A stretch of 5,971 nt of DNA from the NCBI GenBank assembly GCA_035622975.1, contig DASPUH010000008.1, positions 1-5,971 of the forward strand. The letters are read 5' to 3'. The notes beneath the pieces were generated by a model. That model had not been told where the DNA came from. It searched no databases and saw only the letters and a list, made by a program, of their open reading frames with translations. Each line of letters begins with the position of its first letter. Position 1 is the stretch's first letter. Shown in pieces: positions 1-5,673 of the stretch. Source of the stretch: DASPUH01 sp035622975. GTDB taxonomy: Bacteria; Chloroflexota; Limnocylindria; Limnocylindrales; CSP1-4. Both the position numbers and the translations under genes were made by a program.

Positions 1-648
1 AGCGCTGAAGCGGACGCCGAACAGGCGGATCGCCGCGCGCCAGCTGCGAGCGAGGTAGAGGCTCAGCAGACCCAGGACGAGCGCCCCGACGACGATCCCG
101 GCTGCCGCCGCTGCGGCGCGATCCGACCCCAGCGTCAGGGCGACCAGCGTCGCCAGCACGCCGGCCACGATCGCGTCGATGACACCGACGAGACCGGCGT
201 TGGTCACGAAGAGGTCCCACGGCCGGATGCCGCCGCGGATGGAGCCAAGGCTCGTCAGGACACCGTGCGCGTCGTCCGAATCGGAGAGCGTGAAGTGCGG
301 GCGCAGCTCGGGTGCGACCTCCAGGTAGTACCGGCGCACCCGGTTGATCGCCACGACCGTACGGATGTTCTCGATGCCCAGCTGGATCAGTCGCTCGAAG
401 CTCGCCAGGCCGACCACCAGCAGGGTCGGCAGCAGGATGAGCGCCAGCACCATGAAGGCCGGACCGGTCTGGGCGACCTGGGCCACGAAGGCGAGGGCGA
501 CGACCCCTGCTGACAGGGTGCTCAGGAAGAAGCTCGTGCGCCCGTTCGCATCGCTGATGGCGGCAGATCGAGCGCCTTGGAGCGTGAAGTGCTCGGTCGA
601 CATGATGGTGAGCAAGTCCTGCCGGCTGGCGGGCGGGAGACGCTGCAT
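1..648 (-). CDS. Four-helix integral membrane protein of unknown function (3' end beyond window)
   Basis: An open minus-strand frame of 216 codons runs without a stop to the left edge, so the C-terminus is missing. I do not recognise a named family with certainty. The protein starts MQRLPPASRQDLLTI, then has an amphipathic stretch, and shows four hydrophobic segments at about residues 41-58, 63-82, 150-172 and 181-200. Between the two helical pairs lies a polar, arginine-rich segment (about 84-147, including RVRRYY and an acidic SDSDD). The two-plus-two hairpin layout suggests an inner-membrane protein with a cytoplasmic central region; this is inferred from hydrophobicity only. ATG 648 is chosen because GGAGGT lies seven bases upstream; ATG 663 has poor spacing, and ATG 603 would discard conserved-looking N-terminal residues. 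Third positions are G/C-rich, as in the neighbouring genes, which supports real coding. It is divergent from the cyclase gene. No catalytic motif is visible. Confidence 0.8.
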   Translation of the reverse strand, partial: MQRLPPASRQDLLTIMSTEHFTLQGARSAAISDANGRTSFFLSTLSAGVVALAFVAQVAQTGPAFMVLALILLPTLLVVGLASFERLIQLGIENIRTVVAINRVRRYYLEVAPELRPHFTLSDSDDAHGVLTSLGSIRGGIRPWDLFVTNAGLVGVIDAIVAGVLATLVALTLGSDRAAAAAAGIVVGALVLGLLSLYLARSWRAAIRLFGVRFSA

Positions 649-655
649 CGCGGTG

Positions 656-661
656 ACCTCC
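656..661 (-). promoter_or_regulatory. Shine-Dalgarno site for the membrane-protein gene
   Basis: On the minus strand GGAGGT occupies 661 to 656, followed by a seven-base spacer and ATG at 648-646. This is the strongest ribosome-binding site seen in the window. It decides the start against the in-frame ATG codons at 663 and 603 and the TTG at 615. The first G of the site is the last base of the ATG at 663, which therefore is unlikely to be the start. Confidence 0.7.
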
Positions 662-689
662 ATGCCTCGCCGGTGCGGCGACGGCCAGC

Positions 690-698
690 GTTATTCTG
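690..698. promoter_or_regulatory. AT-rich patch, candidate -10 element(s)
   Basis: The only AT-rich run in the divergent region. Read on the plus strand, TATTCT at 692-697 matches a TANNNT -10 hexamer; read on the minus strand, CAGAAT (698-693) is a four-of-six match to TATAAT. Neither has a convincing -35 box at 16-18 bases. From here the plus-strand leader would be about 60 to 85 bases and the minus-strand leader about 40. This assignment rests on composition and weak matches only. Confidence 0.25.
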
Positions 699-766
699 CG
701 CCCCGACCGGAAGGCTGACGCACTGCACCAGGTGAGAGCAGCGGACCACTCGATGCGGATGGACGG

Positions 767-3700
767 GTGCGCTACGCTCACGCCTCCGTGATCTGCTCGA
801 ACTGTGGCACCGCGAACCCGCCCGGCGCGAAGTTCTGCACCGAGTGTGCGACCCGCCTCGCCGTCGTGTGTGCGAGCTGCGGCACGGCCAACGTCCCGAC
901 GGCCAAGTTCTGCGCCGAATGCGCCAGCCCCCTCACGGTCACGGCCGGCGCTCCCGCCGCTGCCGCGCCCTCGCCGGTCGCACCGGCGGCGCCCTCCGCC
1001 CCCGTCGCCGAGCGGCGCCTCGTCTCGATCCTCTTCGCCGACCTCGTCGGGTCGACCGCCCTGGCCGACGGGCGCGACCCGGAGGAGACGCGGGAGCTCC
1101 TCGACCGCTACTTCGGTCTCGCCAGGGACGTCATCGGGCGCTACGGCGGGACGGTCGAGAAGTTCATCGGCGACGCGGTCATGGCGGTGTGGGGCGCCCC
1201 GACGGCCCACGAGGATGACGCCACCCGCGCCGTGCGGGCCGGCCTGGAGCTCGTCGATGCCGTGCGGACGCTCGGTCCCACGCTTCAGGCCCGCGCTGGC
1301 GTCCTGACCGGCGAGGCGGCGGTGACGATCGGCGCGGTCGGCCAGGGGATGGTCGCAGGCGACCTCGTCAACACCGCCAGCCGCCTCCAGGGCGCGGCCG
1401 CGCCGGGAGCCGTCCTTGTCGGCGAGGCGACCCAGCGGGCGGCGGCCCGGGCGGTCGCCTTCGAGCCGGCGGGGGAGCAGGCGCTCAAGGGCAAGGCCGC
1501 GCCGGTGGCCGCGTGGCGGGCGGTGCGGGTCATCGCCGACGTCGGCGGCCGCAAGCACGCTGACGTGCTCGAAGCCCCGTTCGTGGGCCGCGACGACGAG
1601 CTGCGCCTGGTCAAGGACCTCTTCCACGCCACGACCCGCGAGGCTCGGCCGCGCCTGGTCAGCGTCATCGGGCCGGCCGGCATCGGTAAGACGCGCCTGG
1701 CCTGGGAGTTCCTGCGCTACCTGGACGGCCTCGTGGACACCGTCTGGTACCACGACGGCCGCTCGCCTGCGTATGGCGACGGGATCAGCTTCTGGGCCCT
1801 CGGCGAGATGGTCCGTCGCCGCGCCGGCCTCCTGGAGACCGACGACGAGGCCACGACCCGGGCCAAGGTCGCCGAGATGCTCGCGACGCACGTGCCGGAT
1901 GCCGAGGAGCGCGAGTGGATCCAGGCGGCCCTGCTGGCCCTGCTGGGGGTGGAGACCGCCACCAGCCCGGAGCAACTCTTCGGGGCCTGGCGGACGTTCT
2001 TCGAGCGGCTGGCCGCGACGGCGCCGGTGGTCCTCGTCTTCGAGGACTTCCACTACGCCGACACGGGCCTCATCGACTTCGTCGACCACCTCGTGGAGTG
2101 GTCACGCGGCCACGCCATCTACGTCGTCACGCTGTCGCGCCCGGAGCTGCTCGAACGCCGGCCCGACTGGGGCGCCGGCAAGCGGAGCTTCGTCAGCCTG
2201 AGCCTGGACCCGCTCCCGCCGGCCGCGATGCGCCAGCTCCTCGCCGGTCTCGTGCCCGGCCTGCCCGACGCGGCGGCGAAGGCCATCATCGCGCGCGCCG
2301 ACGGCATGCCGCTCTACGCGGTGGAGACGGTGCGCATGCTCGTCGCCGAGGGCCGGCTCGTCCTGGAGGGCGAGGCGTACGCGCCGCACGGCGACCTCAC
2401 CACGCTGGCCGTGCCGGAGACCCTCACCGCCCTCATCGCGAGCCGCCTGGATGCCCTCCCGCCGCCCGACCGGGCCCTGGTCCAGGACGCTGCCGTGCTG
2501 GGTCAGAGCTTCACTCCCGCGGCCCTCGCGGCGATCACGGGCGACGACGTGGCCACGCTCGAGCCACGGCTTCGGGCGCTCGTGCGGCAGGAGATCCTGG
2601 CCGTGCAGGACGACCCGCGCAGCCCAGAGCGGGGCCAGTACGGGTTCGTCCAGGCGCTGATCCGCGAGGTCGCCTACGGGACGCTCGCCCGCAACGACCG
2701 CAAGACGAAGCACCTGGCCGCCGCCCGCTTCTTCGAATCACTCGGCACTGACGAGTTGGCTGGCGCACTGGCCGGCCACTACCTGGCGGCCTACCAGCAC
2801 GCCCAGGCCGGTCCTGAGGCGGACGCCCTGGCCGGGCAGGCCCGTCTGGCCTTGCGCGGGGCAGCTGAGCGGGCCTCCGCGCTCGGCGCACCCGAGCAGG
2901 CCCTGCGCTTCCTCGAGCAGGCCCTCGAGGTCACGGCCGATCCGGCCCAGCAGGTCGAGCTGCTCGAGCGCCTCGGCGACGCGGCCGCCTATGCCAGCCG
3001 TTACGACCGGGCCATCGAGGCGCTCCAGCGAGCCGCCGACATCCATCTCGAGCGGGGCGATCGCGAGGCTGCCGTCGCCGCCACCGCTGCCGTCGCCCGG
3101 GTCGGTCTGGACGGGCGGCGCTCGCACTTCGCCCGGGACCTCGCCGCGGAGGCGGTCGGGCGGTACGCCGACCAGGCCGGCACGCCCGGGTTCGTGGCCC
3201 TGGAGGCCCAGCTCGCCAGGGCTCACTTCTTCCTGGATGACAACCGCAGGGCGATCGAGGTCGTGGACCGGGTCCTCGAGGCGGCCGAGCGGGATGATCT
3301 GCGGGCGATCCTGGCCGATGCGCTGGTCACCCGCGGGTCGGCGCTGTGCGCGATCGGCCGCTTCCGCGAAGGCCTGGGGGTTTTGGGCGTGGGTGAGCGC
3401 CTGGCCCGCGAGGAGGGGTTGACCCGGACGCTCCTCCGGGCCTTGAACAACACCGCCGTGAACAGCTGGCACGAGGATCCGGTCCGCGGCACGACGGCGG
3501 CCAAGGAAGGCCTTGCCTTGGCCCAGCGCATCGGCGACAAGGGCACGATGGTGCTCCTGTCGGCGGGTACCGCATTCAACGCCCTCCAGGGCATGGACTG
3601 GGATCAGGCCTTGACCGTGGCCGAGCCCGTCGCCCAGATGGAGCTCGCGCCGGGCGAACGGGCCTATGTGAGCGGCACCCTCCTGGCAGTGGCCGCCTTG

Positions 3701-4375
3701 CGGGGTGAGGATGTCAGCGACCGGGTCGCGGCCCTGGAGCCGCTCCTCGCCGAGATGGACGCCTACGAGGCTCGCAAGGGCCGTCTCGATAACGATGGAT
3801 TGGTCGCCTTCGCCACGGGCCGGCTGGCCGATGCCATCCGGCTCTGGCGTGAGGAGGTCGAGGTCGACAGCGGCGAGGCCAAGTGGGCCTTCCCCAACAT
3901 CGCCCACTGCGCCTTCTGGTTGGGTGACCTCGACGAAGCCAGGGCGGCCGGGCGCGACCTGGACGCGATCGGCCTCCACGCAGCCTTGACCGAGCTCCAG
4001 GGGCGGTCGATCCGGGCGGGCATCGCGGCGATGGAGGGCCAAGGGGACGCCGCGCTCCACCTCTACCGGCAGGTCCTTCGTGGCCTGGAGGACCTCGGCG
4101 TCAAGTGGGAGGCGGCGCTCGTCGCGATCGACATGGCGTCCGTGCTCGATCCGGCAGACCCGGAGGTCCAGGCGGCGGCCGCTGCGGCCCGGGGAGACCT
4201 GATGCGGGTGGGGGCGAAGCCGTTCATCGAGCGGCTCGATGCGGCGATGGCGCGACAGGTCCCGGCGCCACCTCACGGCCGGGGTGGGACGACGAGTACC
4301 ACTGCGCGGTCCGCCCCGGCCGCGCCTGCCCCCACCAGCCCGATGACGAACGTGTCTGGCGGGAGCGAGCCCTAG
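767..4375 (+). CDS. Double-zinc-ribbon adenylate cyclase / STAND ATPase / TPR signalling protein
   Basis: Predicted cytoplasmic class III cyclase making cAMP from ATP, with a regulatory ATPase. Residues are numbered from GTG 767. Two zinc ribbons: C10/C13-C24/C27 and C35/C38-C49/C52. An Ala/Pro linker spans about 57-81. The cyclase domain (82-253) has metal-binding aspartates D92 (FADLVGST) and D136 (KFIGDAVMAVWG), adenine-specifying K132 and D199, and transition-state N202 and R206 (GDLVNTASRL), so it looks active and ATP-specific. The STAND/AAA_16-like ATPase follows FVGRDDEL (272-279), with Walker A GPAGIGKT (302-309), Walker B VVLVFED (421-427) and SRPE (457-460). A winged-helix-like part spans about 540-655 and TPR-like helical repeats about 690-1165. 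The tail (1166-1202) is Pro/Ala/Thr/Ser-rich and probably disordered. No membrane helix is seen. The layout is known in bacteria and resembles mammalian soluble adenylyl cyclase; the signal it senses is unknown. GTG 788 is an alternative start with a weaker ribosome site but better fit to zinc-ribbon N-termini. Confidence 0.93.
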   Translation: MRYAHASVICSNCGTANPPGAKFCTECATRLAVVCASCGTANVPTAKFCAECASPLTVTAGAPAAAAPSPVAPAAPSAPVAERRLVSILFADLVGSTALADGRDPEETRELLDRYFGLARDVIGRYGGTVEKFIGDAVMAVWGAPTAHEDDATRAVRAGLELVDAVRTLGPTLQARAGVLTGEAAVTIGAVGQGMVAGDLVNTASRLQGAAAPGAVLVGEATQRAAARAVAFEPAGEQALKGKAAPVAAWRAVRVIADVGGRKHADVLEAPFVGRDDELRLVKDLFHATTREARPRLVSVIGPAGIGKTRLAWEFLRYLDGLVDTVWYHDGRSPAYGDGISFWALGEMVRRRAGLLETDDEATTRAKVAEMLATHVPDAEEREWIQAALLALLGVETATSPEQLFGAWRTFFERLAATAPVVLVFEDFHYADTGLIDFVDHLVEWSRGHAIYVVTLSRPELLERRPDWGAGKRSFVSLSLDPLPPAAMRQLLAGLVPGLPDAAAKAIIARADGMPLYAVETVRMLVAEGRLVLEGEAYAPHGDLTTLAVPETLTALIASRLDALPPPDRALVQDAAVLGQSFTPAALAAITGDDVATLEPRLRALVRQEILAVQDDPRSPERGQYGFVQALIREVAYGTLARNDRKTKHLAAARFFESLGTDELAGALAGHYLAAYQHAQAGPEADALAGQARLALRGAAERASALGAPEQALRFLEQALEVTADPAQQVELLERLGDAAAYASRYDRAIEALQRAADIHLERGDREAAVAATAAVARVGLDGRRSHFARDLAAEAVGRYADQAGTPGFVALEAQLARAHFFLDDNRRAIEVVDRVLEAAERDDLRAILADALVTRGSALCAIGRFREGLGVLGVGERLAREEGLTRTLLRALNNTAVNSWHEDPVRGTTAAKEGLALAQRIGDKGTMVLLSAGTAFNALQGMDWDQALTVAEPVAQMELAPGERAYVSGTLLAVAALRGEDVSDRVAALEPLLAEMDAYEARKGRLDNDGLVAFATGRLADAIRLWREEVEVDSGEAKWAFPNIAHCAFWLGDLDEARAAGRDLDAIGLHAALTELQGRSIRAGIAAMEGQGDAALHLYRQVLRGLEDLGVKWEAALVAIDMASVLDPADPEVQAAAAAARGDLMRVGAKPFIERLDAAMARQVPAPPHGRGGTTSTTARSAPAAPAPTSPMTNVSGGSEP
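773..778 (+). promoter_or_regulatory. Possible -10 hexamer for leaderless start at GTG 788
   Basis: TACGCT at 773-778 fits the TANNNT pattern and lies nine bases before GTG 788, which would place the transcription start on or very near that codon. Leaderless initiation is common in high-GC Actinomycetota and Deinococcus-like groups. If used, the protein begins at MICSNCG, directly at the zinc ribbon. There is no -35 match, and the hexamer lies inside the coding region if GTG 767 is the start. Confidence 0.2.
794..922 (+). repeat. Tandem zinc-ribbon duplication within the cyclase
   Basis: Two copies of an 18-residue ribbon follow each other with a period of 25 residues (75 bases): CSNCGTANPPGAKFCTEC and CASCGTANVPTAKFCAEC, identical at 13 of 18 positions, including all four cysteines and the central GTAN and AKFC. 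This is the double zinc ribbon (DZR) arrangement; each half should bind one zinc ion through its four cysteines. In this family the ribbons usually sit at the extreme N-terminus and are thought to mediate protein or nucleic-acid contacts; what they contact here cannot be told. Confidence 0.85.
4372..4375. other. Shared CTAG: overlapping convergent stop codons
   Basis: The plus-strand cyclase ends with TAG at 4373-4375 and the minus-strand fusion gene ends with TAG read from 4374 to 4372. The palindrome CTAG thus supplies both stop codons and the genes overlap by four bases. There is no room for a conventional terminator outside the coding sequences. A possible GC-rich hairpin, GGGAGC (4361-4366) pairing with GCTCCC (4383-4388), spans the junction but has no T-run on either strand. 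Confidence 0.9.
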
Positions 4376-5673
4376 GCGCGCAGCTCCCAGGTCGAGCCGG
4401 CGTCGCCGTCGTGGACCTCCACGCCGGCGGCGGTGAGCCGGTCGCGGATCAGGTCGGCAGCTGGCCAATCCTGGGCCGAGCGGGCCCGCGCTCGCAGCTC
4501 CAGCAGGGCCTCCACGAAGGGCTCGAGCGCGGTCTGCGGGTCACGCACCCCGGCCTCGGCCACGGCGGCCAGCCGGACGAGCAGGGCCCGGAACGTGGCG
4601 CGAGCGGCATCGAGGTCGGGGCTGTCCTCGCCGGCCCGCAGGTGGCCTTCGATGTCCGAGTCGAGCTCCAGGAGCGCGGCCGCGGCGCCACGGGCGTCTC
4701 GAGCTTCGAGCGCCTGAACGAACGCGCCCTCTCGCTGGGCGACCGTGTCGGCGAGTGACGGGCGGGTCGTCGGGGTGACACCCAATGCGGAGACGATCGG
4801 CGATGCGGCGTCGGGCGCACCCGGCAGCCAGCCGGTCGACCGCCCGATGGTGCGGGCCGACTCGGCCAGCGCCTCGATCGTCGTCTCCGTGCCGCTGGGG
4901 AAGACGACGCTGCGACCCTGCGCGCGCACGGTGACCCCGCCCAGGCCGGCCACACTGGCCGCGCCTCGTTCCAGGTCCAGCACCAGGGCGGTGTGGCCGT
5001 CCACCCCGAGCACGAACGCGCCGGCCGGGAGGGCCGCCTCCAGGACGCGGAGCCGGCGTTCCCCCAGGTAGCAGTAGCGCGTGTCGTGCGTGCCGCCCTC
5101 GGCGTTGTCGTAGTGGGGCACCACGGCGGCGCGCAGGCCGCTCGACTGACCCAGCAGGTCAAGCCCGTCGAGCCAGCGGGGGTCCTCGCCGACCTTGTAG
5201 ATCTCGTACACGGGCACCGTGACGAGGCCGATCGTCAGGGCAGCGGCGCTGGCCACCGTCACGATCCCGCCCGTGGCCAGCTTGTCCGCCAGGGTTACGG
5301 GGATGGGGCCGTCGACCCAGTGGCGGAGCGCGTAGCTGGGGCTGCCCGGCCCGGCCAGCACGTATCGGGCCTCGCGGATGCGCGCCAGCGCGGTCGCAGC
5401 CGCCAGGGCGTCGACACCACGCGAGCGGTACGTCGCCACGGTCAGGGCGTGGCCGACGCTCTCGGCGAAATAGCCCACGATGCGGGCCGACAGTTCGTCG
5501 GCGTTCTCCTGGAAGCCGTACGGCGTGTCGATCAGCGTGGCCGGCGCCGCCGGGTCGCCCAGTCGTTCCAGCAACGCCCGGTGCACTTTCGCCATGGCCG
5601 GCGCGGTCTCGCCCGAGCCCATGATGGCCAGGATCCGCGGACCCCTGGTCGCGCCCTGTCTTGCCGGGCTCAC
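4372..5673 (-). CDS. S51/dipeptidase-E-like hydrolase fused to CysS-type C-terminal domain
   Basis: A 433-residue protein in two parts. Residues about 12-252 have the class I amidotransferase-like fold of peptidase family S51 (PepE, cyanophycinase): RILAIMGSGET (13-23), AGPGSPSYALRHW (107-119, at the GGGN/GGDQ loop), VASAAALTIG (140-149), with S142 at the nucleophile position of the usual SAGA elbow, and VVPHYDNAEGGTHDTR (184-199), with H187 at the position of the PepE catalytic His. E157 could complete a Ser-His-Glu triad. After a linker, residues about 310-430 are helical and end in a segment (about 393-430: RARARSAQDWPAADLIRDRL, then GVEV and GSTWEL) that matches the end of cysteinyl-tRNA synthetase (CysS/YqeB C-terminal domain). 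The synthetase HIGH and KMSKS core is absent, so it is not a synthetase. No signal peptide is seen; it is probably cytoplasmic. Substrate unknown. GTG 5673 overlaps the upstream stop as GTGA, indicating translational coupling; M18 is too far in to be the start. Confidence 0.9.
   Translation of the reverse strand: MSPARQGATRGPRILAIMGSGETAPAMAKVHRALLERLGDPAAPATLIDTPYGFQENADELSARIVGYFAESVGHALTVATYRSRGVDALAAATALARIREARYVLAGPGSPSYALRHWVDGPIPVTLADKLATGGIVTVASAAALTIGLVTVPVYEIYKVGEDPRWLDGLDLLGQSSGLRAAVVPHYDNAEGGTHDTRYCYLGERRLRVLEAALPAGAFVLGVDGHTALVLDLERGAASVAGLGGVTVRAQGRSVVFPSGTETTIEALAESARTIGRSTGWLPGAPDAASPIVSALGVTPTTRPSLADTVAQREGAFVQALEARDARGAAAALLELDSDIEGHLRAGEDSPDLDAARATFRALLVRLAAVAEAGVRDPQTALEPFVEALLELRARARSAQDWPAADLIRDRLTAAGVEVHDGDAGSTWELRA
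5670..5673 (-). other. GTGA stop/start overlap (translational coupling)
   Basis: On the minus strand the upstream hydrolase stops with TGA (5672-5670) while the fusion gene starts with GTG (5673-5671), a four-base overlap. No good Shine-Dalgarno sequence precedes the GTG (the preceding bases read GGGTTCGTGCC), so the second gene probably depends on ribosomes finishing the first. This places the two genes in one operon. Confidence 0.8.

Larger units (their letters stand above)
649..766. other. Divergent intergenic control region
   Basis: About 118 bases separate the start of the minus-strand membrane-protein gene from the first possible start of the plus-strand cyclase gene, so any promoters for both must lie here or inside the gene starts. 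The region is GC-rich except for one patch, GTTATTCTG at 690-698. An in-frame TGA at 716-718 closes the cyclase reading frame upstream, which limits its start to GTG 767 or GTG 788. I see no clear operator palindrome, riboswitch or small RNA. Confidence 0.6.

Noticed and set aside
265..718. Plus-strand open frames over the left membrane-protein gene
   Set aside because: They lie antisense to a frame with clear transmembrane hairpins and a strong ribosome site; their own products are Arg- and Asp-rich without motif.
1915..2751. A 278-codon plus-strand open frame inside the cyclase gene
   Set aside because: Alternate-frame shadow, Arg/Pro/Gly-rich, with no recognisable motif; the true frame here encodes Walker B and the ATPase part.
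4361..4388. Intrinsic terminator between the convergent genes
   Set aside because: The six-base GC stem has a 16-base loop and no T-run on either side, so it does not meet the usual pattern for Rho-independent termination.
2738..4468. A 576-codon open frame on the minus strand opposite the cyclase C-terminal half
   Set aside because: It is a by-product of high GC and strong third-position bias on the coding strand. Its translation is rich in Arg, Gly, Pro and His without domain motifs, and it lies over a well-supported cyclase/TPR gene.
4384..4746. Cysteinyl-tRNA synthetase gene or pseudogene
   Set aside because: Only the C-terminal-type domain is present, in frame with an intact S51-like domain; HIGH, KMSKS and the catalytic core are absent and there is no frameshift, so it is a domain fusion rather than a broken synthetase.
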